Shown here piece after piece: positions 21,289 to 33,896 of a stretch of DNA of 64,000 bases. Below the pieces are notes generated by a model. That model was not told the origin of the DNA and searched no databases. It saw nothing but the letters and a program-made list of their open reading frames with translations. The translations under genes and the position numbers were made by a program. Source of the DNA: Leptodontidium sp. MPI-SDFR-AT-0119 (Eukaryota > Ascomycota > Leotiomycetes > Helotiales > Leptodontidiaceae); the NCBI GenBank assembly GCA_020726505.1, contig JAHLEZ010000004.1, positions 682,001 to 746,000 on the forward strand, read 5' to 3'. The first letter of the stretch is position 1, and each line of letters starts with the position of its first letter.

Positions 21289-23089
21289 TCAGTCATCATC
21301 TTCATCATCAACAGTCAACTGGTCCAGCAGCTCTCTATTAACCTTCTTCAGTCGCACCAGCTCTTTCTTGTAAGCATCAGAATTCTCCTTGAGCTTCGCC
21401 TGCAAGTCCTCAATATCCTTCCGATATTTCTGCGCATTCTCATTAACCTTCTTATGTAACGAATCCAGCTGCCTCCGGTTCCTCTCTTCGCTATTCGCAT
21501 GCACCCTTTTGAGCTCAGCAAGTTCGCTGTAATGCCGCCCAGCATCCTCTTCCAGGTCTTCGTTCGCTTTCTTAAGGTCATCATTGGCTTTCTTGAGAAT
21601 GTGGATCGTTTTGTTGAGCTCTTCGATGTTTTGGACTTCCAAAGGTAACTTTAGCATCTCTACAAGCTGGGTGTTCATGCGGGACTTTCCGAATTCTCTC
21701 TTCAGAACATCGATTTCTTGTAATAGGACGTTTTTGGTTTCTTCTCGCTCTTTGATTATGCTTCGAAGTCTGGCCATGGATTTGGCAGATTCATCGGCGG
21801 TGGATTGCGCAGCCTCGGTGCTTTCTTGTTTGAAGGTCCTCAGAGCCTCTATCTCGCTCATAAGACGGGCTTCTTTAGCCTGCGTAGCTTTATCCATGAT
21901 TTGAACGGCTTCCAAGTGCTCCGAATTCCGCTGTCTCATCACTTCTACAAGGCTGTCGTAACGCTCGTCGCTCTTCCTTTTTACTTCATCCATCAATTTT
22001 TCGTGAGTTCTCTTTAAGTCCTCTAGCAATGTAGACCCGATACTTTCAGAGGTTGGGGCCTGCATTAACGGACGGCGAAACACAGTTGAAGGGTGAACAC
22101 CCTCAGGAGCAACTGCATTGCCATGACTCGTCATGGCCTCTTTTGCTTTGACGAGTCGCTCTTCATAAACCTTAACGCGTTCTGCTTCGTTATTGTTGAA
22201 ACGTTTCTCAGCATCCTTTTTCAATTCTTCTTCAGCTTTGACAAGCCGCTCATCAAACGCCTTCTGAGAACAGTTTCCCCAAGTCTCTTCACGCAACTGG
22301 ATAATATCCACCAGCATTGCAGCAGGAAGATCCACCAGTGGAACGCAGGGCTTGATTACACCCATGTCACTACTGACATAAGATTCCACAACGAAGCGCC
22401 GAAAAGGATTTCCCACTGAGGTCTTCTGGTAGATATCGAAGTAGCTTTGCGGCGCGCGATGTACTTCGCTAATAGCGTATTGCTTCAGTCTCATCATGTT
22501 GACAATTTGAGTACATAGTTGAGGCAGCTGAAATATGTCAGCCAGGAAGATGACCATTGTCAGTGTGTAGCAATCTGGAACGCCGCCCTGACGGGTGCGG
22601 ACGTTGTTGGTGGAGAGCCAGTTCGCTACTATGTCGTAGTATTCCAATTCGGCAACAATGTGTAATACGGGCACATCGATCTGTGTGAACGCTCTGATGC
22701 GCTGTAGGAAGTATGGAGATCGTGAGAGGACGTTCACATGTGATGGACGGGAGGCAAAATCGTTGTTGTTGGTGGGGTTGTGGACCAGGACTTGTATCAT
22801 CAATGCATTTGGGGCAGTTGGTGTTCTGGGTTGTGTCAGAATAGCGTTGGCAGAACGTCGTGCAGAGTTCTGTGGTACTGACTGAGGCGGACCTTGTATT
22901 TGCATTGAGGCTGCCATCACAGGACTTGTGGGGCTCGTCTTCTTTTGCACTGAGCCTGTATCCGTTGTTAGTAAACAGTACCTAGGTAAGTTAGGAGGGT
23001 TTGGCTCGCTTACCGCTTCTTACTCTATGAGTTAGATCTTTCGTAGGCGACATTCGTCCATGGTTTGGATTTGCCTGGGGTGGCGCCAT
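21289..23089 (-). CDS. BTB-like domain plus long coiled coil, 580 aa
   Basis: Function unknown. Two exons: the first starts at the ATG at 23089 (MAPPQANPNHGRMSP), ends at 23014, and a 58-base intron (23013-22956, GTAAGC...TTACTAAC...ACAG) leads to the main exon; the joined length is exactly 581 codons. Residues about 75-150 look like a fungal BTB/POZ fold in form (VNVLSRSPYFLQRI, then VLHIVAELEYYDIVANWLSTNN, corresponding to the helix and the 'shell' of BTB where the peptide is resisted from degradation). About 230-577 is nearly continuous coiled coil rich in Glu/Lys/Leu (heptads such as LKKANDDLKKANEDLEED), ending in the acidic VDDEDDD. Such proteins usually scaffold or dimerise. No membrane segment, no damage. 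BTB assignment is by pattern only. Confidence 0.75.
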
Positions 23090-24409
23090 CGTAGGCGACC
23101 TTGGAAGGGTCAGCACGTTGATTTCCAGTGCCTAGTTCTAATTACAATAGATGTAAATGTACCTGCTTATTTATACTCACATTACATTCCAGATGTCACT
23201 TGTGAAGAGGAAATCACAACACAACGGGCAAGCGGCAGTACTTATACCCCTTAGCGCGCCATACTCTATGAGTCATCTCTGCCGAGAAATTACATCTGCT
23301 GATTTCCAAGCTCCCTTGCTGAGACACCCTATTCCAATTTGTCATGCAAGACGCTCAGCTGACGTGTAAATACTTCGTACATGTTGGAAATAATCGTAGT
23401 GGGGCGTCTGTGCGCAGTACTAGAAGCTTCCACTTTACAGGGGATACAAACCAATGAGCCAATCCGGTTTAATATTTTTCTTCTGTAATAAATAAAATCT
23501 AGGTCGATTAGCACAGACAGAAACCAGTGATTAATTACTTTAGATACAAAGTACTTCGTATATGCCAGAAATAATATGTACTCGTAGTCTGAGCGCGATT
23601 CTAAAGGCTTCTACTAGACAAGGCTCTGCACAGGGGTACCACCCAATAATAAAGTAATACTAATTCGCCGCTTTTTACACCAGAAATCAAGACCTTTAGC
23701 ATGGATTTTACATCAAGTATACCTACGCCTAAGACCCTAACGAAGTAGACTTCTCGTGACGAAAGGTTACGTTATCAGACTCTTTACTTTATGTCCAGTT
23801 ACACTTAAGATAATATTACTTTTTAATTAGATCCCACTCGATATTAGACTTTAAATAGATAAGGTGGGAAAATTCAGCGCGACTTACGAATTCTCTCTCT
23901 AAAGACGTAAGATTAAGACCGTGGAGTTTTTCGCCTAGTTCGGAAAACAAACAGGTCGTAGTAGTATAAAAGGTCCCTTCTAACTTTTACTCTTAAAGAT
24001 GTAATACTAGACTGAAAGTCTTGCGACATTATAATACTCGACAAGGACGATTTCCGTTAGATGAGAAAGTATATTATAATATAATTCGACAAAGCGAAAA
24101 TATTCATGCCAGGATTACAAGACTTTACTATTTTAGTCACCGACCTGGGGTGGGTTTCTTATAGTATTATCCCCCGCCCCTGAATAATGTTAAATCGACG
24201 GTGGAATCTTCTAGAAATATCAGCACACCGCTTTCGTTTTGAGCTCACCGCTTCCAAATGCAGTAAAATGTCAAAATCATTGATTCTCTAATAATTTGTA
24301 AGTCCTCCTCGTACATCTCTCACTGCCCGGAATCTATCCCACCAAGAATCAAACAAACGTTAGATAAAATCATTAGGAGCTGCCTCCCAAGCCTCCCAAA
24401 TAATCCGTT
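23090..24409. other. Promoter of the BTB-like gene, then AT-rich degraded repeat
   Basis: 23090-23520 is ordinary DNA and probably holds the promoter. Two copies of a similar segment can be seen near 23330-23440 and 23540-23640 (tacttcgta..tgccagaaataatatg / tacttcgtacatgttggaaataat), so a short direct duplication is present. From about 23640 the sequence turns AT-rich and stop-filled, like the RIP blocks. Confidence 0.45.
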
Positions 24410-25030
24410 TTAGCTCTGCCAAAGAAATCTTAGAAGCGTCGTAATATGCAGCATAATAATGCCTTTGAATCCAGTTTTCATCCAATTCCAAACATGTTCA
24501 ATAAGATTAAGATCCGGGGAGTATCGTGGCCATTTAATCCAGTGTATCTGCCGTCTGTTGCGGTTATCCTTAGTTCTCCTTAGATCTGTGACGACTTGCG
24601 TTATCTTGCATCCAAATGAGATGCCGTCCCTGAAGCTCATTTACCTGGCAAAGCATCTCAACATTATTGAGAATAATTGAGTCATATTTGTATGAATTCA
24701 TGTTTCCCCACTCTTTCTCCCAGAACACCGCTAGTCCTTTACCTGCTGCTGTAATCGTACCATGAAACATCTACGCCAGCATTTTAGAATATTTGTGTTG
24801 TAAACAGTCTTTATCGTATCGATTGGCTCCAAAACTTGAATTAATCTTCTTGCCTACAGGCTCCGTGTATTTAATTGGACTTCGGATCTCCATGCGCAGA
24901 TTTTCTAGCCTTGCGGTTCTTGGGTCTTCGTCGAGAGTGTGTGGAAGCCGTGACACTGACCGCATTATCTTGCGTGCCCCTCGTGCAGTCGTTAGTGTGT
25001 TGGTGAAGATGGTCGGATTTTCAATCAGAT
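24410..25030 (-). mobile_element. Tc1/mariner DDE transposase relic
   Basis: On the minus strand the pieces MFHGTITAAGKG, VFWEKEWGNMNSYKYDS, LIWMQDNASRHRSKEN and then, in another frame, IKWPRYSPDLNLIEHVWNWMK are those of the C-terminal catalytic half of Tc1/mariner transposases; the QDN Asp and the Glu of SPDLNLIEHVW are the second and third catalytic acids. A more upstream frame to about 24965 carries degraded middle sequence. Frame changes and a stop before MFHG show it is inactive. No terminal repeats were found around it. Confidence 0.75.
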
Positions 25031-25498
25031 GGTCGAGTTGATGTAGGTTAAGGGGGCTGATGTCCCTTCCCCTTCTCCATGTCAGAGTGATGATGAAAAT
25101 GGACTTGAATTCTTCGTAACTAAAATGCTTTTCGGTTGATGGCTACAATAATATAAGATTACTTGGATTTTCCGACAACTTTGAAACCAACACTGACAGA
25201 GCTGTAGCGTATTTTATGACACAATCTTGTACGTTCAAGTAAGAGGATTTGATGACTTTGGAATTGAGGGCAGCCGCACGAATCAAGCCTCGAAGTCCAA
25301 AGTACTCGGCTTTCAATGCACAGGCATCACAAGTAACTTCCTACAAGTCAAGTATTGAGAACTCAAAGCACGCGAGTTTCAGCGTACAGTTTCGCAGATC
25401 AAAGTCTGAATCAAGCCTACGAACTGGTGAAGTAATGTAAATTTCATTGCAATTTGAAAGCTTGAGCCAAGCTTTGACATGTGTAGAATATCTTAGCT
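25031..25498. other. Intergenic, nothing recognised
   Basis: Separates the transposase relic from the 3' end of the dead membrane-protein gene. A short frame at 25249-25440 shows no family features. Confidence 0.4.
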
Positions 25499-27526
25499 CT
25501 AATGTACATTCACCTCAGCCACATTCTTGGCGTCTTGATGAACGGTCAAGAAGGGATCCATCTGGCTGATCTGCTCAAAGGCAGGCACATCCCGAGACTC
25601 AGCATCCTCTTCCACCCCCAACCCAAGTCGAGTCTTCGCAAGTAAAGCCAGTACTTCATTCTGCTGCCATCTCGCAACGAACTTCCATTTCTTCGTGCAA
25701 GGAAACCACGCCAGACTCATCCCTACCAAACTTGCCAGCGCCAAAAAACCAGAAAATGCAAGTACGATGGAAAATCCTAGCGTGCTCAAAGGAGTATGAT
25801 GTGAATCAGTGAGCTTCACTCTTACACAGAGCCACAACAATGGTCTAAAGTCTCTCTCCCACGAATTATACGCTCGAGTGGCATCCACGTTCGCTGGACG
25901 ATCAATGGTGTTGAAGATCCCGAGTTGAAGCTGGGCCAGTCCCATCATGAACCAATACTGCAGCTCGGATTTCCACTGTTCGGGCATGAGACGGATTTGC
26001 GTTCTAGAGGAGAGGTACTGTGATGCTTGGAGTGCCGCTGCTGCTCCTCTCCCTTGAATACTGTTTGGTATCGCCGTGTCCTGCAGCATGAGTTTTATGA
26101 GAGTCATTGTAGCCAAAAGATCAAGCTCGTCTGTGGAATTAAGCTTGATGGTATCTTTGCCGAGAAGCGTTTGGTAGTCTGTCTTGTTGGCTTCTATGCC
26201 ACGGAGGAGGCCGTGCCATTCGGTGCATTGTCCTGTTGCTGAGCTGCAGAATTGGGCTCGCTCGTCACAGGCTATGACGTTGAGTAGGTTGTCCATTTCG
26301 AAGAGCTGGGATCCCGAGGAGAGAGTTCCCGTTTCGCTATTGACCGCGTCGTGTGCAGAGAAGAAGGGGTAATCTTGCTTCTCGAGGACTTAACGCGTAG
26401 TATCATGCTGACTTCGTTGCTGTTGGAGCCCTTCGGCCGCAGTGGCGCTGCAATGAATTGTGGGTCTTGTGCGAAGTAGTAGGATGATAGTTGGTAGTCA
26501 AGCCCTTGATTTTAATTTCGAAAAGAGAACTCGATATCCTCTCCGGTTGAGGAGGCCTTCACAAAGGAAAAATATGTCTCTGTCTCGTTTTCTTGGAGAT
26601 AGGATGCATTTCTGGAAGTCAGGACTCCGGTCTTGAACATAGTCGCGTTTACAACAGCACAGGCGCTTCGTCTCCTGAGAGCTATGCTTTTCCCGTGCTT
26701 GCTGTTGATTCCGAGATTGCTTAATGTGATGTTTGAGGACTCCATGATAAATGCTGAAGATGAGTTCGGCAAGCATACTTTTGGATCAAAAGGGCAAGAA
26801 ACCTGATGCTCGACTTGGTGTTCAAGGAATCTGGAGGCAAATTTGCCGCAGTCGAGAATGCCCTGTGAACCACCTCTACGATAGCAACTTCGGACATAGC
26901 TTTCAGCGGCCGGGGTTTCATTCAGCAACAGTTCTTGATTCGTGTAGAAGAAATCGGTGTCGGTGTAGTTTCCCTCTGAGGGGAGCCATTGCCCACAAGT
27001 CGGCAGAGACTTTGATATCACTACTTTGCTAATTACAAGCTGGGATACTAGGATGCCTAGAGCGATGAAGGATACCCAATGAGCTACGGCCTTGAGTCAG
27101 TACTTTTTAGTCAAAATACTTGTCAGCAACACTGACCAAACACGAACCCTGCGAGCAGAATATCTTTCAGCGAACGAAGCGTTGGGAGCACTCCGAAATC
27201 TTTCCATTCTCACAACAAGCCCACTAATGCACCACCGGCCGTCTCAGAATTTCGCAAAAGCACCTGTTGCTTTCTTTGGTGTTCTTTAACATCAGCTGTT
27301 TTACGATCGTGGTTCAGGAGAAAGCAATGCCAAACATATCGCCACAAGAACCACGATCTGTTTCAGCAAATGTGACAAGAACCGCGAGTGCAGCAAGAAG
27401 TGCCACCGCATATCTGTCTTTGAGCGTAAGAGTTGCACCCAAAACCTTCCCACGATCCCAATCATGCCAAAAGCCCGTGTAGACTGCGTTCGCGCCTGCC
27501 GGAAGAGTGTCTTGAATGTCGCTCAT
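25499..27526 (-). pseudogene. Large fungal membrane protein (uncharacterised family), broken
   Basis: I recognise the general type only: a fungus-specific, multi-helix protein of about 600 residues of unknown function. From the ATG at 27526: MSDIQDTLPAGANAVYTGFW, DRGKVLGATLTL and a helix; then NRSWFLWRYVW, QQVLLRNSETAGGAL; an intron just after LKDILLAG; helix WVSFIALGILVSQLVISK with SLPTCGQWLP; a Cys/Asn-rich outer part; and in the last part SQLFEMDNLLNV, then a final helix GFSIVLAFSGFLALASLVGMSLAWF. At least four lesions: a one-base loss near 27365 (after VTFA), TGA within GALVGLL-EWKDF, TAA after EFSFRN at about 26512, and a frame shift near 26395. Remaining parts stay collinear, so decay is recent or partly due to assembly errors. 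Confidence 0.6.
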
Positions 27527-28245
27527 GGTGGGTAGTGTCTTGTGTAGCCACAGCTCAAGGTGGAGTTGAGACATGAGTTTGATGCCGCGGTAGGCTTGAG
27601 AAATATAATATTGAAATTTACTGTGCAGGACAAGGGAGGGGATCCTGCTGCAATGTTTCGGGCGGAAAAGATGTTGTAAGTGGTCGGGTACAGTGCGGGT
27701 TTGGATGCCAATGCTTGGCTTTCCTCAATGACAATCACTGGAGGCTTCAATGCACGAGGCTGTGTGCAACAAACCTTTACTAAGACTCCATCGTGCTTCT
27801 GAGCAATCTCGGCGCTCAAACGGCAGTTTGCTTGTTCAAAGCGTCAGGACTAGCGGAATCCGCCGGACCTTTAATGGTGGTTATTTCTGCCTCGCTATAG
27901 CGCTCTTTCGGCTTGTGAGAACCGCGCTGATGTTTTTGAGGAGTGTTTCTGTTATCTTTAGCATGCTGTATCTGCCTGAGAGTATAACCAAGCTTTGATT
28001 GGATCTCAGTCGGTCTGTGGCCTAAGAGAAGTGCTGTTTTGATGCGAATCCGATCAGAACGAGTAGTGAGAGGGTCATATCGACGCGCAGGAGGTGTTTG
28101 AGGTAATAGGATAGGTCGAGGGTCATTTAAAAGTCCCAGGACTGAGTGGAGGCTTGGGATGCCGGTACAGGTGAAGGTGATAGCGCGACAGAGCTGTCGG
28201 TCGCCTAGGAGTCATGGACCTTATAAATATATCGCGTTAGCGTTT
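27527..28245. other. Intergenic, promoter side of the dead membrane-protein gene
   Basis: No supported frame. The first few hundred bases to the right of 27526 would have been the promoter. Confidence 0.4.
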
Positions 28246-28659
28246 TTAGCGTGCAGAGAAGACTCTAGATATCCATATTAGACGTGTTGTTGTTGTTGAT
28301 ATTAAGGCATTTAGGTCGTACAATTCGACCTGCATGTCCTCTTCCGGCTTAGGAACGACTAGAATAAAACGACCTGGCTTTTTAAGTCCAATCTTGACTT
28401 TGTGCGCAGATAATGACCGAAATAGAAGTGCACAAAATGAACACTGCTTGGTCCTTGGATGAATGAACGTCCTTCGAAATCTCAAGCCATGTTTGTAGGC
28501 CTGTGGTATGGTAGGCCGAATCTCGGAGATACGGGATGTAAGAGCATAACATACGTAGCAGAGGTGCGGGAATCGTGGCCTAGCATTCTGTGGCTGTGTT
28601 ATCCGCTGCGGAGATGGCTTTTCGGATTTTTGCTCACGCTCGCTGCACCTCAGCCTCAC
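28246..28659 (-). pseudogene. Possible N-terminal fragment of a HET-type protein
   Basis: The minus-strand frame contains FPHLCYVCYALTSRI and, about 40 residues on, TKQCSFCALLFRSL. This paired LC-x2-C ... C-x-LCALL layout is what precedes the HET domain in many HET proteins. Downstream the frame ends without ALSYCWG or any other HET block. An open frame at 28782-29030 on the same strand (SREELVEYTKSLDRTEDEQRN) could be an earlier exon or unrelated. If the reading is right this is a third HET relic in the window; the evidence is weak. Confidence 0.3.
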
Positions 28660-31600
28660 GTATCCTCACCGGCCTTCATCGTGCCCTCTCGACCGCCTCA
28701 CCTCTGCTCATCCCGCTTGCCTGGAGTGTGGCTATCCCGGTCGCGCTACAGTCGAAAGCGTCAATTCCTGGCGAGGGGGATTCAGGAGGCTCTTTGGGGG
28801 ATGGTCGAACGCCTCAATTGACTTGAAGCTTGTTTCTCTGTGAAACTTAAGAGGAGTCGGACGTTGCGCTGTTCATCCTCTGTTCTGTCGAGGGATTTTG
28901 TGTATTCAACTAGTTCCTCTCGATGGGAAAGCAATTCTGCATATGGTTCAGTGAACATGATACATGGCTCCGAGTTATTTAAGGGAAGTGAGTCCCCCAA
29001 AACCGGTGGCGGAGATGGGTCAGATGTCAACGTTTATTGCATTTGACAACAACTAGATAAGCCTGAAATTTTACAAGAGAGTAGGCGAGCTTGCAGGCCT
29101 GTCCTGAGTAGGATCATGGCCGAGCGGTTTGTTTGGGGTGTCGGGAGGAAATGTATTTCTGACTTCAGGGGGGTGTGGAACGCTGACACCCGCGTTACTG
29201 ACCACACTTTTCAAAACAGACCCAATAAGAACTTCTGCAGCACATTGACCATGATATGAAGTGTTCGCATAGAAAAATTTCATCAGGCAGCATTGACTTG
29301 AAGTACGGTAGGATTCAGGAAAAGATTTACCAGACATTCAATTTCACAGACAGGCTAAGTCCTCCATGTTGACAAAGCTGCTTAGAATGTGTTCTCCTTG
29401 ACGGTCTGAATTTTGATATATTCTGTGTATCTATACGTTTCCAAAGTTTTCTAAAACAGATCAGTATAACTTCTAAGATGAATAGTATTGGAAGGAAAGA
29501 ATATTGCGAGTCTGAATCATGAGTGGTTGATTGCAGAAATCAAGATCCAGCGGGCTGTGCTTTGTCAGGAGGGGATAAATAAATAGATGCTTTGCTACAG
29601 TTTCTCTCACTAAAGGAGAAGAATTATCATGGAAAGACAATGCATTGGTCTGCCAGCAACTCTTCTAATTCAATTTCAAGGATATTCGAATCTAATGAAA
29701 GGGAACATCAAATCGTCCTCGGATGCACAACTTAAGGGTTTGGTTAGAAATACGTCACGATCTTTAGTCTGTAGACGATGAGCCTTGTGCGAGGTTAAAG
29801 TGCCCCAATGACAACAAAAATTTACTTGATAACATGCTCAGTCATGTTACATAAATAAAAACCACCGGCCACAGATTCTTCATTTCCGTGGTGAAGAAGC
29901 TAATGGCTTTCCCAAGGATGCAAGTACATTATTCCCACAGCGTTCCACATATCCAATTTACTCACCCTTACATTGTAAAAAGGTCATTTCTGTTGGCTAC
30001 CTCTGGTTCAAGAAAACACGACAGTCGCACTGGATTTATACAACAGGCAGATCAACCCCTCAACGCCTCCTCACACGCCACACACAATTCAAAGCATATC
30101 CAGCGCCCAGAATTCACTCGCAAAATGTATACTCACCTATAAATTAAATCTCTCAATCTTATGACCTTGAAAGAGGCAATGTCTATAAGTATGTTTATGC
30201 CCGTCAGCGCCAGTGTTGGAGTTTACATCGCGTTGGATACAAGCGCGCGACCTCAATCATCGCTTGGCCACCAAGGCCGTTTCGTTCGCTCTTCAGATCT
30301 GGAGAAATATTGTTCAGAAGTCGTAACAGATATAGCTGATTGTGAACGCGGAAATCGGCTTAATTACCAAATTTTGGTCTATAGATGGGTTGGGTTGGTT
30401 CTAAAGGAGAGGTAAGTATCTTACGGGTGAATGAATGACAGCGCCAAATATTTCTGACAACGACATCGTGAGTACAAAACAAAACTGTAGACTCAATCTC
30501 CAGGTAAACCAAGTATTGTCAACGTAGCAGTGAAAAAGGAAAAGCAAAGCAACTGATCTTCAGCAAACAAAATTCTCTCTATCCCCAAGCCATTACTTGC
30601 CGATCCCCAGCCGTCCTGCAATGATACAAGGCCATGCATCATTTGACAACACAATACCGTTCAACAAATCCCGCCAAGGTTTAATATATAGCTTCCTCCC
30701 CCTTGTCTTTCCATTCCAGATAATATATATAGCATCGCCTCAAAACCATCTTCCCAGAAATTAACACCTTAAGAAATCATAGATGCCTCGCTTCAACCCT
30801 GAGAACGGGACATTCGAATTTTGCAGACAAAGGCACAAGTACTGCATGTTTGTTTTTGGAAGATTGATTCCTTTAGATTCACTGTATCACATGTTGGAAT
30901 TGTTAATGTAGAATCCAGATTTTGGGACGCTGCAGCCGAGCCGAAATCAAAAAGTTATGAAATGAGGGAAGAGAAGATGGCAGTGCTAAATCTATCGACA
31001 GCCATGAAAAAACACGGTAAAGAATGACAGCAAATAGTCGAAATCAGCTTATTGAGCTCGGTGCAGTTTCTGTTCTTCTCTTCTCTTCTCTTCCAAGCAA
31101 AAGTCTGGATCAACAACAACAACATGTAAGACGTAAGTTACGACAAATTTAGCGCGGTCTGGAAAAGTTGCCTGCCAGGTCGCCAGAAATCCTTGGGTAC
31201 ATCGATGCATCTGCAATGACCTCGCTGTGATGGGCAGTTTTGATAAAAAACTTTTTTGGGGATTGCTCTTGTTTTTATATCCGAACCGACGAGGAGATCT
31301 TGATGCGAAGAGGATTCCAATCAATACGCATAGGAGTGAGCTTACTTATTTTTTTAGGTTCTAGGAGGATGAATTGATTCACTTTATGCTTGACGTTGAA
31401 GATACGTCACGGTTCATAATTCAAAATCATCACCGCTGCACTCTTAATCTAAGTCTCTCCTCCAAGTATCCCAGTATCCCACTATAAAGCCCCCCAACCC
31501 AGCCCCCGTCCATCTCCTAAATCATAACCGTAGCCAAATCTGGATCGACCAGCAACGAACGGAGCATTGCATGAAAATCCTCTCCCTTTCGAACACCGTG

Positions 31601-32510
31601 TTCAAGCCAAACACCGAATTACCACCTTGACTCAACTAATGTATCTAAAATAAAATAAAAACACACACTCATCGGATACCTTCAACTTCGACTTCAAGAA
31701 AAAAGTAAACTCCCCATTGACAGTGAAAACTGAAAACCCATCTTGAGCATTCCCTCTCCTCTCCAAAAAGAGCAATTTACAATCGACAGCAGTACAGTAT
31801 GTGACATGACAACAAACTACTCGCTACTCGCCTGCCTCACTTCACCTCACCACATAACACAACCCACCATCTCTTTATATCCCTAATCTAAAAACTTTGT
31901 AAGATAAGAACCCACTTCACCTCACTACTCCAGAGATAAATCTCCCCTACCTCCTCAACAAGCTTATCTAATCTAATCTAACCATATTGAAGAAATAGCA
32001 CACGCACCCAGCGATAATCTGTACTGTACCCATGGTTTGTTGGTATTTGGTTTTGTCGATGTGTATTTTAGGCGGGGAGTATAGCTTTGATTTTATACTG
32101 TAGAGGGGGAAAGGGAGGAGGAGAAGAGAGGGGGGGGGGGGGGGGGTGCTTGATTGAGTGAGTGAGTATATTTGATTAAGATGTTCGTTCGTTTGTCTGT
32201 CGTGTTTGGTTTGGTTTGATTGATTGGGTGAGTAGGTGGGTTCCTGATTGTGAGGAGTGAGTGCTGGTGTGGAGATTGCTTGGAGATGATATCTTTTCCT
32301 TCTTTTCTTCTCGCTGGGAAATGAAAGACATAAAGTTGTGATGTGGTAATTGAGAAATGTAAAAATATATAGTCATGTTTCTAAATTGAGCGCACGCCTT
32401 GATATTCTGTCGATCGTGAGGGAAAACGGGGTATCAAATGCCAAAACACCCCTCAAAGCCCAGCCCAGCAGTAAACTCCTTTCCGTTCACCCTCACTCCT
32501 TATTCCTCAC
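28660..32510. other. Long intergenic stretch with a G17 run; no gene seen
   Basis: Almost 4 kb without a convincing frame on either strand. 31050-31100 is CTTCT-rich, 31440-32000 is C/T-rich with scattered CCTCACTTCACC words, and 32130-32146 is a run of 17 G. The right end is 3' flank of the gene at 32511. A small or non-coding transcript cannot be excluded. Confidence 0.45.
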
Positions 32511-33896
32511 TCACGCAAGAGCCTTAAGCTCCACCTTCTCCACCCCCGCAAGTGTCGCCTTCTTCTCCGCCTTCGCTTTCATACTCTCCAACGCCCTCTT
32601 CTGCTGAAACACCATCCCCAACCGTCCAGCCTCCTCCCAATTCCCCTCCACAAACCTCCTCACAGCTTCTAAATCCCACATCCCTTCCCCATCCCTCTCA
32701 GCCTCTTTCAAAGGACTCCCCTCCCATAACTCTCCATCCATCAAAACCGCCCTCAGGAACCGCACACTCGCAGCCCTGAACTGCGGATCAACATCCTCAG
32801 TCGGAACACTCCCCTTGATAACACCCCTCCACATCTCATCCTTATGCCTCTCAAGTTTCCACTCCCTCAACCTGGTATCAAACTCCTCCCTCACACCAAA
32901 TTTCTCAAATGCCTCATCTCGGACTTGTTCCCTACTACTCCTCATCTCCAGAAACCTGCCCTGCTCTCTACATTTCGGGATGAAGTCCTCGATCCAGGTG
33001 CGGAAGATAGGTCGTTTATCCATCCGCTGACGATCGTTATGTTTCAATTTCTTCTTCCCAGCTTCACCACCTTCCTGTCCCGCATTCGTCTCTCTTTCTC
33101 TATTCCCTTCAATTGGGATCTCACCCACTACATCCCCCTCACCCTCACCATCCTCCATGACCTCCTTGATCCAGAAAAGTCGACAGCCAGCCGCATACTC
33201 AAACATCTCATCCTGGCTCTCAAAACGACACCACCACCTCTCTGGATCCAGACCAAGGAAGTCCAAGATCGTGGTTGAGTCATCGGTTAGGAAGACCATG
33301 CTTTTTTTACGGTCGAGTAACTCGATATCTGGGATGCGGAGGAAGAGACCGAGGTTGTTGACTGTGAGTCCGAAGCGGCGGATTGTGCTCCCGAGGATGT
33401 TCCAGAGGTCGCCGTGGGCGGCGTGGAAGAGTTCCCAGTTGTATTGCTTGAGGGAGGTGAAGATGTGGATGTCGAGTTGGATGAATCTCTCCTCTTCTCC
33501 CCCTGCTCTCTCCTCTTCTCCTTCTCCTTCTCCTTCTCCAGGAGTCTCATGGTTCTCATCCGAGGTTGAGTGGTCGGGATGAGAGTCAGGCCATGGAATG
33601 GCTAAATTCATACCCTGCATACTCTTCCCAACAATCCATGACTTAGCCCCGAGTTCTTTCGCGATGGTTTCTGTCACTTTCGCTTTTGGTGTTAGGGAGG
33701 GGTTGTAGGGTGGTGTGAGGGGTCCATGGCACAGGATGTCGATGTCTCCGAAATCAGCCTTTCCTGGGGCTTCGATGGGTGAGGAGACGTGGGTGAAGTG
33801 TTTCTGGATGGTGGTGAGTGTTTGGGAGAGGATGAGGTTGTAGATGTCAGGTGGCATGCGAGGGGTGAAGAGGTCGATGAAAGCTGAGCCGCCCAT
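32511..33896 (-). CDS. Unassigned 461-aa protein, possible nucleotidyltransferase-like fold
   Basis: Single-exon gene, intact. I do not recognise a named family. Seen: MGGSAFIDLF at the start, then GKADFGDIDIL at residues about 45-55, where a Gly followed by D-x-D is reminiscent of the metal-binding strand of nucleotidyltransferase-fold enzymes, and QLDIHIF later (about 145), which would be the third acidic strand of such a fold. An acidic low-complexity insert (repeated GEGEGE and EEERAGG, residues about 120-138) interrupts the middle. The second half is helical and rich in charged residues (KLKHNDRQRMDKR, REEFDTRLREWKLERHKDE). The ATG at 33896 is preferred: an in-frame upstream ATG at 34043 would add a 49-residue, hydrophobic leader that looks like translated 5' leader. 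Function left open. Confidence 0.7.
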   Translation of the reverse strand: MGGSAFIDLFTPRMPPDIYNLILSQTLTTIQKHFTHVSSPIEAPGKADFGDIDILCHGPLTPPYNPSLTPKAKVTETIAKELGAKSWIVGKSMQGMNLAIPWPDSHPDHSTSDENHETPGEGEGEGEEERAGGEEERFIQLDIHIFTSLKQYNWELFHAAHGDLWNILGSTIRRFGLTVNNLGLFLRIPDIELLDRKKSMVFLTDDSTTILDFLGLDPERWWCRFESQDEMFEYAAGCRLFWIKEVMEDGEGEGDVVGEIPIEGNRERETNAGQEGGEAGKKKLKHNDRQRMDKRPIFRTWIEDFIPKCREQGRFLEMRSSREQVRDEAFEKFGVREEFDTRLREWKLERHKDEMWRGVIKGSVPTEDVDPQFRAASVRFLRAVLMDGELWEGSPLKEAERDGEGMWDLEAVRRFVEGNWEEAGRLGMVFQQKRALESMKAKAEKKATLAGVEKVELKALA

